The notes beneath the pieces were generated by a model, which had not been told where the DNA came from, did not search any database, and was given only the letters and a program-made list of their open reading frames with translations. 64,000 nucleotides of DNA, from NCBI GenBank assembly GCA_023212695.1, contig JALCCG010000019.1:1-64000 (forward strand), given 5' to 3'. The first letter of the stretch is position 1. Each line of letters opens with the position of its first letter. Below are positions 26,593 to 36,301 of the stretch, piece after piece. The position numbers and the translations under genes are program-made. Source of the stretch: Sporisorium sorghi. Taxonomy: Eukaryota > Basidiomycota > Ustilaginomycetes > Ustilaginales > Ustilaginaceae.

Positions 26593-26871
26593 ATGAGAAG
26601 ATACGATGAATTAAGCGATGATTTAAAAGAAATTGCAAGAGAGCTGCACCCAAATGATTTTAGAGAATGGTCATATAAAACACAAGGCGTTGAAATAGCT
26701 TTTAGTACAAAGTCTGGGTGTTATGATTTCAGAAAATGCGAAGACAGAAGTTGTATAAGTTGCGGAAAAGATGTTGAAGACGAAGAGCCATTTATTCACG
26801 TAAATATCTGCAAACAATGCCACGAAAGATTCCTGTTTTACACAAATAAATTGGAGAATGCTAATTATTAA
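26593..26871 (+). CDS. Small zinc-ribbon protein under leader element 1
   Basis: The 92-residue protein has a C-terminal four-cysteine zinc knuckle (CISCGKDVEDEE...CKQCHERF, about residues 56-83) behind a helical N-terminal part. GGAGGAATAAAG precedes the ATG. It is the first gene after leader element 1, about 110 bases after the conserved TCACAACCC. Function unknown; a similar layout occurs at 40066-40344. Confidence 0.7.
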   Translation: MRRYDELSDDLKEIARELHPNDFREWSYKTQGVEIAFSTKSGCYDFRKCEDRSCISCGKDVEDEEPFIHVNICKQCHERFLFYTNKLENANY

Positions 26872-26986
26872 TATTATGAATCTGCATGGAATCCAAAGGT
26901 GAGTGCAGTATCTCATCAAATCGCTACATCAAAACATGAAATACAGAATATAGCATCATCAAAATTATAAATAAGGAGAATGAACA

Positions 26987-27406
26987 ATGAATAATATTAC
27001 CGTATCTCGCGTTATGACTGCTTATAAATCTGGAGTAGTAAAGCCAGGTTTTGAGGGATGGGGGAGCATAGAAAAAAATTGTGGCTGCGCGATGTCTGCG
27101 CTGGCCTTATACGAACAATCAGAAACATTCCCAACCCTTAAGCAAGTGCTTAATGTTTGTGAGTATTTTGGTAGTGATAGAGTATGTAAGGCACTCGATG
27201 TCAGTAAGCCGTATATGTTCGGCTTTACGGATGCATATGATGGCATGAGATTCGGACTAAGCCATCACGAGGGCAGTATTGATTACTGGGAGGATTTCGA
27301 AAAAGCAGAGTATCATATGGGGTTCGACCATGGCACAGCAGTTCGAATTGCTGTGTTCAATGAATACTTCCCAGATGGGTACGTTGTTACTGAAGGATCC
27401 CTTTGA
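26987..27406 (+). CDS. Unknown 139-residue protein
   Basis: AAGGAG precedes the ATG. The soluble protein contains an FTDAYDGMRFGLSHHEGS segment and is rich in aromatic and acidic residues; no family is recognised. It is probably cotranscribed with the zinc-ribbon gene and ends at the terminator at 27437. Confidence 0.65.
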   Translation: MNNITVSRVMTAYKSGVVKPGFEGWGSIEKNCGCAMSALALYEQSETFPTLKQVLNVCEYFGSDRVCKALDVSKPYMFGFTDAYDGMRFGLSHHEGSIDYWEDFEKAEYHMGFDHGTAVRIAVFNEYFPDGYVVTEGSL

Positions 27407-27436
27407 GACTACGAATAATTAGGAAATAACATTATG

Positions 27437-27466
27437 ACCCGCTCCGTTTATGAGGAAGCGGGTTTT
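27437..27466 (+). terminator. Terminator
   Basis: ACCCGCT and AGCGGGT form a 7-bp hairpin followed by TTT. Confidence 0.75.
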
Positions 27467-27587
27467 ACATGTGTTAATGAATACGAATAGCACAGCCGAC
27501 AATATATCATACAGCTCTAACAATGAATATATCAGTTTTATATGTATACAATCAAAAAACAAAAAATGAAAGGATAGGTGATCTTCT

Positions 27588-28136
27588 ATGCTCAACGAAA
27601 ATAGTTTTATAGCAATTCTTTCGTTATCAATTCTCATTCTCATCACATTGATCGGACTCAAAAAAATTTCACAGCGATCTACGGCCAAGTGGAGTGACTT
27701 CGTTCTCTTACTTCTACTTATTCTGTTTTATTGTGTTATCTTTTGGATCAAACCGGTACTATTTTGGTTTAATTCTCATATTCTTTTGGGATTACTGATT
27801 TCTTTGAATTTAATATATCTTATCCATTACCTCAGTATTTGTATACTTTCAAAAAACTGGACAGATTCCGAAAAACCCAAAGAAAACGGTAGTCTTATTA
27901 TAAAAGGTATGTACCGATTCGTGAGACACCCGATCTATAGTATGTTTTTCTTTGAAGGTTTCGTCTTTATGCTAATCTCTCCTTGGCTACTGCCTATCGC
28001 TCTTTGTGCAATGGGTGTTCCCTTTTATCGATTGATTCGTCTGAGGGAAGAGGACTATCTTATTGATAAGTTTGGGAAAGAATATCAGGATTATAAGGAG
28101 CGGGTAAAATACAGAATTATCCCTTATGTGTGGTAA
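27588..28136 (+). CDS. Isoprenylcysteine carboxyl methyltransferase-like membrane protein
   Basis: The 182-residue protein has about five hydrophobic segments and the family's C-terminal signature: YRFVRHPIYS (about residues 108-117) and LREEDYLIDKFGKEYQDYK followed by P-Y. ICMT/phospholipid methyltransferase-type enzymes transfer methyl groups from S-adenosylmethionine at the membrane; in bacteria the substrates are mostly unknown. It appears to be a single-gene unit. Confidence 0.8.
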   Translation: MLNENSFIAILSLSILILITLIGLKKISQRSTAKWSDFVLLLLLILFYCVIFWIKPVLFWFNSHILLGLLISLNLIYLIHYLSICILSKNWTDSEKPKENGSLIIKGMYRFVRHPIYSMFFFEGFVFMLISPWLLPIALCAMGVPFYRLIRLREEDYLIDKFGKEYQDYKERVKYRIIPYVW

Positions 28137-28449
28137 CATAGATGGGAGCAAATACCTTTCGTTAAGGAGTTCGCGAAATATACTGGCAGTTTTGAGTAAA
28201 GGAAGCAATGTCCTTAGAATGGGTTGAACACTCCATACAGGAAATCCACAAACACATATGTTTAAACGCTGATAGGTATGAGTGCAGCCTCTAAAATATC
28301 AAAAGAATGTTGAAGTGATAGTAAATGAGTAATAAAATCATGCTTTCACATTCGAGTTCAGCTATTCATGTTATTGAGTGAGACATAATTACTGTTCCCT
28401 AAGAGATGTCGTACAATTGTGTTTTTTTAAGTAGAAAATATCTGCAAAG

Positions 28450-28476
28450 GGAATCGCTTTCGAGCGGTTCCTTTTG
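28450..28476 (+). terminator. UUCG-capped hairpin with short T-run
   Basis: GGAATCGCT-TTCG-AGCGGTTCC is followed by TTTTG. It lies 300 bases after the ICMT-like gene and could end that transcript. Confidence 0.6.
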
Positions 28477-28542
28477 TCGACAGTTGTTAAAAACTTGCAT
28501 GTATTCTGTGAATCCGAAGCTGCTATATAAGACAATCATAGC

Positions 28543-28585
28543 CGACATTTGAATTGTTTAACGTCTAATGCTTAACCAAATGTCG
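28543..28585 (+). promoter_or_regulatory. Long inverted repeat upstream of the nuclease gene
   Basis: CGACATTTG (28543-28551) and CAAATGTCG (28577-28585) form a 9-bp inverted repeat with further GTTTAA/TTAAC pairing inside. It lies 75 bases before the start of the 667-residue nuclease-like gene, so it may be an operator or leader hairpin for that gene. Confidence 0.6.
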
Positions 28586-28658
28586 AATGACAGCTAAATC
28601 TCATATTTCAACTGGACTAACAAAATCGATAGTTCAATAAAAAAGCGAGGTACTGAAC

Positions 28659-30662
28659 ATGGCGAAATTTAAAAACCTTAGACATAAACTAAGAAACGAG
28701 GTGCACTGGAATCCATTCAGTGATAAATATGATGCAGATAAGATAAGTCAAGACTTGGAAAAATATATGGAAGCAGGCTCGTTAGACCTGGACGATCCAT
28801 CTGCATTAACGATCGTCAGAAAAGGCCCGCTTTTTCACTCCATTTTCAAGATGATATACGATTATATGAAAGATGCCATCGAGAAAACGAAGGCTCACCC
28901 AGAGCATATCATGAAGTTTCTAATCGCTATCGGTAATTCAGAAATTATTAAATTGAATAAACACATGGACGAGACTATACGCCAATTTAATGGCATTCGA
29001 TTAGAAGAAGTCGCTAGTATTAAATTTGATCCGGGGAATGGGAGGCCTCAGCTTAATGCAGGTGGGGTTTTCGAAATGCAGGTCGACCTTCTTAACAATT
29101 TATTTAATTATATTCGATACTTCTTGAATAATGAGCAACTCCACAATCATTATGATTCTAAAAAGATAATTGATATTGCAGGTTATTTATACTTAACCTC
29201 CAATATGTATTTCGCCGCAAAAGACTCTTATGACCGTATTACTTGGGAAGAAGGGATAATTGAAGAATTTCCTAAGAATGTACTTCATTTAGAATTCAAA
29301 AACGAGCAGTATCTTAAGCTTCTTAAGGTCGGTCAACATCGTGTTGAGAGAAATGTCAGTGCGACAGTAGTTGAAACGCATACAATTTTTTCAAAAAACC
29401 CTGAGCTTCAAATTATGATGAACCATAAGAGAAAGAAAGCGGCTATTCGAGAAGTATCTGTAGATCATCGAGGCTTCGTCTCTATACAGGTTGCTAAGAC
29501 TGATGATTATCCTGTATCTAATGATTTGATTGAAGGTATATCCTCGATCTTCTCCTTTTATCCACATATTGATTTAGAACCATTGAAAGAATTACAAAGA
29601 CTGACAATTCATGATGTCATCCTCCTATATAGCTCCTTGCTAATTTTGGCCAGGGCATTAAGAGAGCAGTTAAGTCAAAATGAAGACGCCAACAATACGG
29701 AGTTGAAAAGATTCTTTATAAGAATCAAGAAAAAAGAACTCCTTTCGTATTTGCAAAATGTTACAGCTTTTACTAAATCACAAATTGAATCGTTCCTTTC
29801 GATTATCGAAAACGATCTTTACAACACGGACAAAAAAAGAAGAGTTAATCTTTGGGCCCGACCTTTGGTAAAAACAAGGGAGGTATATTTTTTACTTCTT
29901 TCTAGCCTCCAAGCACCCAATTACTTGCAACTCATCGATGAATGGTTGGAGTCTGTTAGTTATTCGCTGGAAGATCGAGGTGCCGCATTGGAGAAATATC
30001 TTAAGAGGAACATTAAAAATGACCTTAGAGGTAAGGGAGAGTATGTAGTAATACCTGATAAGCAGAAATTCCATGCAAGCAAGAAAGAAGTCGAAGAAAT
30101 TGATCTTATTGTCTCTATGGAAAAAATGATCCTCATCGCGGAAATCAAGAACATTAAGTTCCCTATGGAAGCGAGAGATTTTCATAATGGCTATAAACGT
30201 TTGAAGCAAGGCGCAGAGCAAGTTAAGCGGAAGCGGGATTTTTTGTTGAAACACAGCTCGATTTTTGATTCTGAACTACGCGGTTTTCAGGGTAAGGACA
30301 TTCACGTAGTCGTGATCTGCAACTACCCGCATTTTACCGGAATGGATATCGATGGTGTATCGATAATCGATTATACAGCACTGCAGAGTTATTTAGATAA
30401 GGGAGAAATTAAAGAAATGAAAGCAACCTTCGATGGTGGTCTTGCTGTACAAACAGAGATTGTTGAAAAAACAAAGTTTTGGAGTAACATGGATGAATTC
30501 TATAATTCCTTTGAATCGTACGTAAAACTGCCTACCGTAGTTAGTAATCTTTTGGACATGCTTACCATTAAGGAAAGTCGGATAACACTCGAAGAGTCAA
30601 CTGTTCAGATGCTGATGCAAGTTGCGGCATTCAATAACACTGAATCTGAAGAACAATCGTAA
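28659..30662 (+). CDS. Large PD-(D/E)XK nuclease-like protein
   Basis: The 667-residue protein has a long helical N-terminal region (about 1-440) and a restriction-endonuclease-fold core near the C-terminus: Glu in ALEKYL (about 445), EEIDLIVS (Asp about 482) and IAEIKNIK (Glu about 495, Lys about 497). These match the E...D...ExK catalytic pattern of NERD and related nucleases. The substrate and any partner are unknown. A methyltransferase gene is the next gene, but it sits behind its own promoter and leader RNA, so a restriction-modification pairing is only a possibility. A terminator follows. Confidence 0.7.
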   Translation: MAKFKNLRHKLRNEVHWNPFSDKYDADKISQDLEKYMEAGSLDLDDPSALTIVRKGPLFHSIFKMIYDYMKDAIEKTKAHPEHIMKFLIAIGNSEIIKLNKHMDETIRQFNGIRLEEVASIKFDPGNGRPQLNAGGVFEMQVDLLNNLFNYIRYFLNNEQLHNHYDSKKIIDIAGYLYLTSNMYFAAKDSYDRITWEEGIIEEFPKNVLHLEFKNEQYLKLLKVGQHRVERNVSATVVETHTIFSKNPELQIMMNHKRKKAAIREVSVDHRGFVSIQVAKTDDYPVSNDLIEGISSIFSFYPHIDLEPLKELQRLTIHDVILLYSSLLILARALREQLSQNEDANNTELKRFFIRIKKKELLSYLQNVTAFTKSQIESFLSIIENDLYNTDKKRRVNLWARPLVKTREVYFLLLSSLQAPNYLQLIDEWLESVSYSLEDRGAALEKYLKRNIKNDLRGKGEYVVIPDKQKFHASKKEVEEIDLIVSMEKMILIAEIKNIKFPMEARDFHNGYKRLKQGAEQVKRKRDFLLKHSSIFDSELRGFQGKDIHVVVICNYPHFTGMDIDGVSIIDYTALQSYLDKGEIKEMKATFDGGLAVQTEIVEKTKFWSNMDEFYNSFESYVKLPTVVSNLLDMLTIKESRITLEESTVQMLMQVAAFNNTESEEQS

Positions 30663-30679
30663 TATAGATGTTTAATCCT

Positions 30680-30741
30680 GGTGGTCGGGGGTCCCATTAA
30701 TACATACTTTTGGGAAACCTCTCGACCATCTAAGGATTTTT
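30680..30741 (+). terminator. Terminator after the nuclease gene
   Basis: GGTGGTCG and CGACCATC pair, with further CCCA/TGGG pairing, followed by five T residues. Confidence 0.7.
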
Positions 30742-30780
30742 ATGGTGATCATCTTATCGATTCTGTTATTTTGTAAACTA

Positions 30781-30948
30781 TGTTAAAATGTCGTTATGAA
30801 TTAATTCCAGCGGACTCCGACATGCGTCAAAGAGTCAATTTAAGTAAAGCGCTCCTCTGAGTGAATGTACTACCTTCTTGGTAGAAATCCCCCTATATGG
30901 GCCAACATTCATTGAGAAGGGCGCTTTTTTTGCGTCTTACACAACCCA
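30781..30948 (+). ncRNA. Leader RNA element 2 with promoter
   Basis: The extended -10 TGTTAAAAT ends at 30789, 23 bases before hairpin 1: GACTC/GAGTC outer (30813, 30832), GAC/GTC inner, loop ATGC. Hairpin 2 pairs AAAGCGC with GCGCTTT and TGAATGT with ACATTCA and ends in seven T residues. The tail reads ACACAACCC. It precedes the methyltransferase gene at 30975. The GAC/GTC inner stem replaces GGC/GCC of copy 1 with pairing kept. Confidence 0.85.
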
Positions 30949-30974
30949 TCAATTGAATCCAAGGAGAGATAATC

Positions 30975-31895
30975 ATGAGTAAACGTATTTTAGCCAACCG
31001 AATTGCAGAAGTCATGGCCCATAATGCAAGACCTATGCATATCAAAGAAATCGCATCCTATTTTCCAGACAAGCCAGAAAGTACAATCCGAGGCAGGCTA
31101 TATCGCGAACTGAAGGATCGTTGTGAAAAAGTCGCACGTGGAGTATATCTTTTTCTGGACGGAGAAGGTTCAGCTGTTGTGGTAGAAGGTGATGGAAGGA
31201 ACCTTTCTATTTTTGATGACGAAAGTATTGATGCCATCGTGACCGATCATCCATGGGAGGACATTAAATCAAATTCGGGAACAAATCGTAATTTTGTATC
31301 TGGATATGAAGAAACCACATTTCGTTACAATTTAGAGGATTTTAAAGAAAAAGCACGTATCCTTAAACCTGGTGGTTTTTTGGTAGAAATATTGCCGGCC
31401 GAAAACGAATCGAATTTCAAGTACCTGTATGAAATCAAAATGATGGCTGAAAAATGTGGGCTTTTATATTTTTCCAAAGTACCATGGAAGAAGGGTGTTC
31501 GTGTATGGAATACTGGACGTAAATCAAAAAACACAGAGGACATTATGTTTTTCACAAAGGGTAAAGCACGTTCTTTACGTCCGGATAAGCAACGAGGTGG
31601 AAATAGAAAAATGTCTGGTACGGCCTATCTTTTACCCACGGAATTTGATTTTCAACCCGCTTCTCCTCAAAAAAGGATTCATCAGGCAGAGAAACCTGTT
31701 GAGCTCTACGAAGCTATTCTGGAGGCAATTACTCTCCCAGGTGAAATCGTGATTGATCAAGCTGCAGGAAGCGGGAATTTAGGAAGAGCAGCTATGAGAA
31801 GAGGTCGTATTGCCGTTTTGTTCGAAATCCTAAAAGAGAACGTTAAAAAGATCCGCGAAAACCTTTCTATTCAAGAAATTCCTTTAATGTGTTAA
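30975..31895 (+). CDS. DNA methyltransferase with N-terminal helix-turn-helix
   Basis: The 306-residue protein starts at an ATG with AAGGAGAG upstream. Residues 1-60 look like a winged helix (MHIKEIASYFPDKPESTIRGRLYREL). The catalytic motif IV is TDHPW (about residues 90-94, a variant of DPPW/DPPY), and the AdoMet-binding motif I is near the end (DQAAGSGNLG, about 270-280), the order of the beta class of N4/N6 DNA methylases. KPVELYEAIL before motif I fits the same class. It is controlled by leader element 2. No dedicated restriction enzyme is adjacent beyond the upstream nuclease. Confidence 0.8.
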   Translation: MSKRILANRIAEVMAHNARPMHIKEIASYFPDKPESTIRGRLYRELKDRCEKVARGVYLFLDGEGSAVVVEGDGRNLSIFDDESIDAIVTDHPWEDIKSNSGTNRNFVSGYEETTFRYNLEDFKEKARILKPGGFLVEILPAENESNFKYLYEIKMMAEKCGLLYFSKVPWKKGVRVWNTGRKSKNTEDIMFFTKGKARSLRPDKQRGGNRKMSGTAYLLPTEFDFQPASPQKRIHQAEKPVELYEAILEAITLPGEIVIDQAAGSGNLGRAAMRRGRIAVLFEILKENVKKIRENLSIQEIPLMC

Positions 31896-32054
31896 GTAAT
31901 CAATCAATTGTCCATCCAGCCTTACAATGATAGGATGGAGAGATAGATTGTTTTGCTTTGTTACATTCCTTTCAAAGTTTATAAAATGGAGGAACTAAAG
32001 ATAAATCCGTAGAAATTTATTAGTATAAGTTAAAGGAAGAGGAAGTGTTTTCAG

Positions 32055-32288
32055 TTGAGTAGATATGTTATTAAGGTTGGAAATCAATATATTAAGTGGG
32101 CTAATATACTGAGTGTCGAAGGTGTAGTAAGGATCGGCAAAGTAGGAGAATATACAGACAATTTGATCGAAGCAAAAGTATTTGATGAGTTTGACAAAGA
32201 AGAAGATTTGGAAGCTTGGGAAGAATTTTATGAGACTAAGCATGGCGATCAATTTGAGTATAAGGAAATTGAATTTGTATTAAAATAA
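32055..32288 (+). CDS. Unknown 77-residue acidic protein
   Basis: It probably starts at the TTG at 32055 (AAGGAAGAGGAAG upstream). The small acidic product has beta strands at the N-terminus (YVIKVGNQYIKW) and no recognised family. Confidence 0.6.
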   Translation: MSRYVIKVGNQYIKWANILSVEGVVRIGKVGEYTDNLIEAKVFDEFDKEEDLEAWEEFYETKHGDQFEYKEIEFVLK

Positions 32289-32402
32289 TAACGAAGATGA
32301 TCTTTTGCGAATTGGGTTGAATTGCTTTAATAGACACCTGGAAGGTATGTGGCTACGTGAACGTGGACGAATACTTATTTGGATATTTAGGAGGAAGCAT
32401 AA

Positions 32403-32846
32403 ATGTCGATGCTTGACGTAGCCATTCAAATCGCTGCAGAAGCTCACAAAGACCAATACGACAAAGCTGGGCAGCCATACATTCTACATCCCTTAAGAGT
32501 AATGATGCAGCTGGAAAGTGAAGAAGAAAGGGTTGTCGGAGTACTACACGATGTTTTGGAGGATTCGGAAATTACGGATGTTGATTTGAGCCGATTAGGA
32601 TTCTCCGAGATAATTGTGACAGCCGTTAAAAGTGTCACGAGAAATCATATTTCTCCACAAAGAAAAGAAAATTATTGGGATTTCATTAGAAGGGCACGAT
32701 TAAACCCAATTGGATGTAAAGTAAAACTTGCAGATGTTAAAGATAATATGGACTGGAGTAGGATTACGTCTCCTACAGAGTCAGACATGAAGAGAATGCA
32801 AAGATACCAGCAAGCTTATTTAATGTTGATTGAATATGTAAAGTGA
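32403..32846 (+). CDS. HD-domain (p)ppGpp hydrolase-like protein
   Basis: The 147-residue protein is a single HD domain of the SpoT/MESH type: AAEAHKDQYDKAG...YILHPLRV (first His near residue 30), VVGVLHDVLEDSE (His-Asp near residue 50) and a later conserved Asp in KLADVKDN. Stand-alone versions hydrolyse (p)ppGpp or related nucleotides. TAGGAGGAAG precedes the ATG. A terminator follows. Confidence 0.82.
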   Translation: MSMLDVAIQIAAEAHKDQYDKAGQPYILHPLRVMMQLESEEERVVGVLHDVLEDSEITDVDLSRLGFSEIIVTAVKSVTRNHISPQRKENYWDFIRRARLNPIGCKVKLADVKDNMDWSRITSPTESDMKRMQRYQQAYLMLIEYVK

Positions 32847-32932
32847 AAAATTAATATTCTAAGCAAGTCCGTTAATAATTCGAATAAAAGTCGATGCGCT
32901 AACGGATAACGATAGTTAAACAAACACAGTCG

Positions 32933-32964
32933 AGCAGCTGGTCAATGTGATCAGCTGCTTTTTT
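32933..32964 (+). terminator. Terminator after the HD-domain gene
   Basis: AGCAGCTG and CAGCTGCT form an 8-bp hairpin followed by TTTTT. Confidence 0.85.
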
Positions 32965-33263
32965 GTTAAAACTAACTGGCAGGATTTTAGCGCGAATTTA
33001 ATAGAAAAGGCTAGTTTTTACACAAAGCAACTTCTAAATATAGATTTTGAGAAATAACCCAAATTTAACCGTAACTTTTTCTCTGGTACTATGGTTATTA
33101 ATAGTGTATTGAAAAAAAATAAAAAAGGAGCTGAATACCTATTGATGTTGTTATAAAACTAAGAGGAATAAGTTTTCTTAATCTTAATTACTCGATAGCA
33201 GGTAAACTTGACAGGAGGCGCTAGAAAAACGGTATTTAGAAATCTAAAAAAGAGGTGAATTTC

Positions 33264-34550
33264 ATGAAGATAAAAAACAAAATGTTCACATTCATATTAT
33301 CAATAGGTCTTGTCATGTCTTCAGTTAATGTAAGTGCAAACGAAGTTGAAATTGATTCCTATTCCTATGATTATTCAAATGAAATGAAATTCAGAGAAGA
33401 ATTCGGATTGAATACTCATATTAGTGAAGATAAGAGCTTTCTGTCTAAGAAAGAAAATATGAACGAAACAAAATTTGGTGTTAAATTAACAAGAGAAGAG
33501 GAAGAACAACTAACATATCGTATTGATCATCAATTGAATAAGTTACCTTTGGTAAAAAATTATTTATCAACCAATAGCACTAGAGATGAAACAATTGTAT
33601 TTATTGATCAAAAATTAGGTGGAGTCTTAAATGTTGGAATTAAGGATAAGAATGATAAAGCAAAACTTGAATCTGATTTGATAAATATTTATGGGGATCC
33701 TACATTGATTAACGTTTTCTCAGCTAAGTATTCAGAACAAGAACTGATTGATCTTAATGAAAGATTATTAACGTTATTAAATATTGAGCATAATGGAGTG
33801 TTAATCACCGATACCTTAATAAATTTGCCAGAACAAAAAGTAGAAGTAGGAGTTAAGAATCTAGATTCAGAAAAAAAGAAAATACTTGAAGATGCTTTTA
33901 ATCCTGATATGTTATTAATCAGAGAATCTGCATTGGTTGAAGATCAAAATAGGGACTCAGCATATAATCCTCTGCAAGCCGGTACCGCTATTACTAATAC
34001 AACAAATGGTGGACTGTGTACCCTTGGCTTTATGGCAAAATTCCCAAGTACTAGTTCAGGATATATTATTACGGCAGCCCATTGTGGTAATGCTGGGAAT
34101 AGCTTCAAACAAGGAACAAATAGTGTCGGTTCAATGGGTTCAAGAATATACGGTGGCAATGTAGATGCAGCAGCAATTGGTATATCTTCTCTAACATATA
34201 GCAATCATTTGTACACTAGTAATTCAAGAGGAGGATATTTTGATACTGTTCAAAATAGTAGTAATGAATTTGTCGGGGAAATGATTTGTATCTCAGGCGC
34301 GTCTTCATATAACAACCCAGTTTCATGCGGTGTGCTGAAAAGTAAATCTGTTTCTTATACTATTGAAGGAGTGAATTTTACAGGTTTAAGGAGTGCCAGT
34401 TACAGTTCTTATGGAGGAGACAGTGGAGGCCCAATCTACTATAGTTCTGTTTTAAAAGGAGTTCATAAAGGGAGACATAATGGCGAAGGAACATATTCAC
34501 ATGTAGGTAATGTATTAAGTCGACTTCAAATGAATGCCATATTAAATTAA
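33264..34550 (+). CDS. Secreted trypsin-like serine protease with propeptide
   Basis: Start at the ATG at 33264 (AGAGGTGA upstream). The 428-residue precursor has a signal peptide (residues 1-25, cleavage after SANA-like VSANE), a charged propeptide (about 30-230) and a chymotrypsin-fold protease domain of the alpha-lytic/streptogrisin type. The triad is visible: His in ITAAHC (273), Asp in NVDAAA (301) and Ser in GGDSGGP (387). Two likely disulphide pairs are present. The role is extracellular protein degradation; the natural substrate is unknown. A lipoprotein gene follows. Confidence 0.88.
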   Translation: MKIKNKMFTFILSIGLVMSSVNVSANEVEIDSYSYDYSNEMKFREEFGLNTHISEDKSFLSKKENMNETKFGVKLTREEEEQLTYRIDHQLNKLPLVKNYLSTNSTRDETIVFIDQKLGGVLNVGIKDKNDKAKLESDLINIYGDPTLINVFSAKYSEQELIDLNERLLTLLNIEHNGVLITDTLINLPEQKVEVGVKNLDSEKKKILEDAFNPDMLLIRESALVEDQNRDSAYNPLQAGTAITNTTNGGLCTLGFMAKFPSTSSGYIITAAHCGNAGNSFKQGTNSVGSMGSRIYGGNVDAAAIGISSLTYSNHLYTSNSRGGYFDTVQNSSNEFVGEMICISGASSYNNPVSCGVLKSKSVSYTIEGVNFTGLRSASYSSYGGDSGGPIYYSSVLKGVHKGRHNGEGTYSHVGNVLSRLQMNAILN

Positions 34551-34589
34551 TTTGAGAAGACAATAGTGATACTAACTGGGAGCGATTTT

Positions 34590-34928
34590 ATGCATAAGAA
34601 AAAAGCATTGTTAATATGTTTATGTTTGTTCTTTCTAACTGCTTGCAGTAGTTCTAAATCTGATTATGAGACATTGACTGGCGTTGTTAAAGAGATTGAT
34701 GTAGAAAACAAAAAAATCCTTGTCATTTCTGGATTGAAGAAAGAAGATTTGCAAGAAGATTACAAGGTATTAATAGAACTGAAAAAATATAAAGAAGTAC
34801 TATGGGTAAGTGGAATTGATCCTTCTAAGTTTACAATCGGTGAGAAAGTTGAGATCTCATATAATTCTATAGAAGATTCATATCCAGGACAGGTCACTGC
34901 TAAAAACATCACTAAGCTAGATCATTAA
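34590..34928 (+). CDS. Small secreted lipoprotein
   Basis: The 112-residue product has a classic lipoprotein signal (basic start, hydrophobic core, lipobox LTAC at residues 17-20, then Ser/Lys-rich linker). GGGAG precedes the ATG at 34590. The mature part is a small beta-rich domain like those in DUF3221-type lipoproteins. It lies 39 bases after the protease gene and could be its partner or inhibitor; that is inference. Confidence 0.8.
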   Translation: MHKKKALLICLCLFFLTACSSSKSDYETLTGVVKEIDVENKKILVISGLKKEDLQEDYKVLIELKKYKEVLWVSGIDPSKFTIGEKVEISYNSIEDSYPGQVTAKNITKLDH

Positions 34929-35131
34929 ATAGTAACTTAGATAAGATCTTACACTGTGCTTTATCTTTAGGATTGAATAACGAATATTCTTAATAAAAGA
35001 GAATTTTTCGAAAATCCATATCTTTAATTGATGGTTATAAACAATACCTTTGGCTACAGTTGCTCCTTTTATGTGTCAAGCTCCATGAAGCACTATAAAA
35101 GTTGATAAACTTGGTGTATTTTGTTCCAATT

Positions 35132-35156
35132 GAAGCGGGTCATCCCGCTTCTTTTT
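35132..35156 (+). terminator. Terminator
   Basis: GAAGCGGG-TCAT-CCCGCTTC is followed by TTTTT; it separates the protease/lipoprotein unit from leader element 3. Confidence 0.85.
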
Positions 35157-35191
35157 GATTAACAGAACTTTTAATCGAGCAAACATCCTGT

Positions 35192-35363
35192 TATTATAGA
35201 TAAATAACTACTATCTTTATCAGTCCCTAGCATGCGCTTTAAGGGATTATCTCAAGAAATGCACTTTAACGAAAGTGACTTATTTGCCTATACGGCAGCT
35301 TACCTTTTAAGGTAATGGGTCCTTTTCGTTAAGGTGCTTTTTTTTCTGCCTTAATCACAACCC
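35192..35363 (+). ncRNA. Leader RNA element 3 with promoter
   Basis: A TATTAT box (35192-35197) lies about 25 bases before hairpin 1: TCCCT/AGGGA outer (35224, 35242), AGC/GCT inner, loop ATGC. Hairpin 2 has a 14-bp base, GCACTTTAACGAAA with TTTCGTTAAGGTGC (one G-U), and two side hairpins (GCC/GGC and TTACC/GGTAA). Eight T residues follow, then TCACAACCC (35355-35363). The gene at 35396 follows. Confidence 0.88.
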
Positions 35364-35395
35364 AAATAATTGAAACAAGAAGGAGTGCTATTTGA

Positions 35396-36232
35396 ATGAA
35401 TGTTTTAGCTAAGAAAATCGAGGAGTTTAATCAGAAACTTATGGAGTCGGAGAAAACTTGTGAGCATTATATTTTCACCCGTACCACAAAGGATTTAGTC
35501 CTCACGGAAGAGAAGCTAAATATGTGGAAGCGTAAAGCTTCAGCCGGCTCGGTTATACTTGGAGCAATTGACTGCAGGTACTTAATTGTTCTGAGAGAAT
35601 TACAGTATGGATTTCTTAATATTGATGATGCGGGATGGGAAATGTGCGAACCCGTTTTCTCCTCAACCGATGAACTGATCGAGTGGTTTGCATTTAATCT
35701 GGATAATCCAATCATCGAGGTGACTTCGGGTCAATTAACTGAGAAACTCATTAATCGAGATAAGATCGAAATTCAGGAAGAAGAATATTACACCGTTTAC
35801 CACCAAGATTCTCATCAGGAGCATAAATGGAGTTGTTGTCCATCTCTTAGCACCCTCAAAATGGAGTTACTATCACTGGCTGATAAAGAAACCCCTTTAG
35901 ACCAAGTCTGTATCATCACACCAGAAGGTGAGAGGTTTAATTACGATGAAATGGTCAGTCGCATCATAGCAGACCCCATTGTTATTGGTGGTAATACAAT
36001 CCATTCGCTAAAACAGATTGATGATGCAATGGCCAGAGAACTGAAAGGACACTATATTGCGCATCTTCAAAATCCCTATAACGAGTCAGTAGATGGGGAG
36101 CTCATCACCTATTCGGTATATCAATGTCCAAAGTGCCATACAGTCCACCGAATCGACTCTGATCTTCAAGCTGCAAGGTTCCAAAAAAACGATGCAGGAT
36201 TTTTTAAGATGTTTTGCTTTGATTGTGCATAA
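35396..36232 (+). CDS. Unknown 278-residue protein with C-terminal zinc site
   Basis: It starts at an ATG after AAGGAGTG. The N-terminal half contains an AGSVILGAIDCRYLIVLREL...WEMCEPVFSSTDELIEW region shared with the 59429-60115 product, so these are paralogues. The C-terminus has two Cys pairs (CPKC...CFDC) forming a probable zinc ribbon. No named family is recognised. It is directly downstream of leader element 3. Confidence 0.7.
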   Translation: MNVLAKKIEEFNQKLMESEKTCEHYIFTRTTKDLVLTEEKLNMWKRKASAGSVILGAIDCRYLIVLRELQYGFLNIDDAGWEMCEPVFSSTDELIEWFAFNLDNPIIEVTSGQLTEKLINRDKIEIQEEEYYTVYHQDSHQEHKWSCCPSLSTLKMELLSLADKETPLDQVCIITPEGERFNYDEMVSRIIADPIVIGGNTIHSLKQIDDAMARELKGHYIAHLQNPYNESVDGELITYSVYQCPKCHTVHRIDSDLQAARFQKNDAGFFKMFCFDCA

Positions 36233-36301
36233 ATTCATTCGAACTCGCAGATCCACCTGATTCAAGTCAAACATGTTATAATAAACATATGGAGGATTAA
36301 C

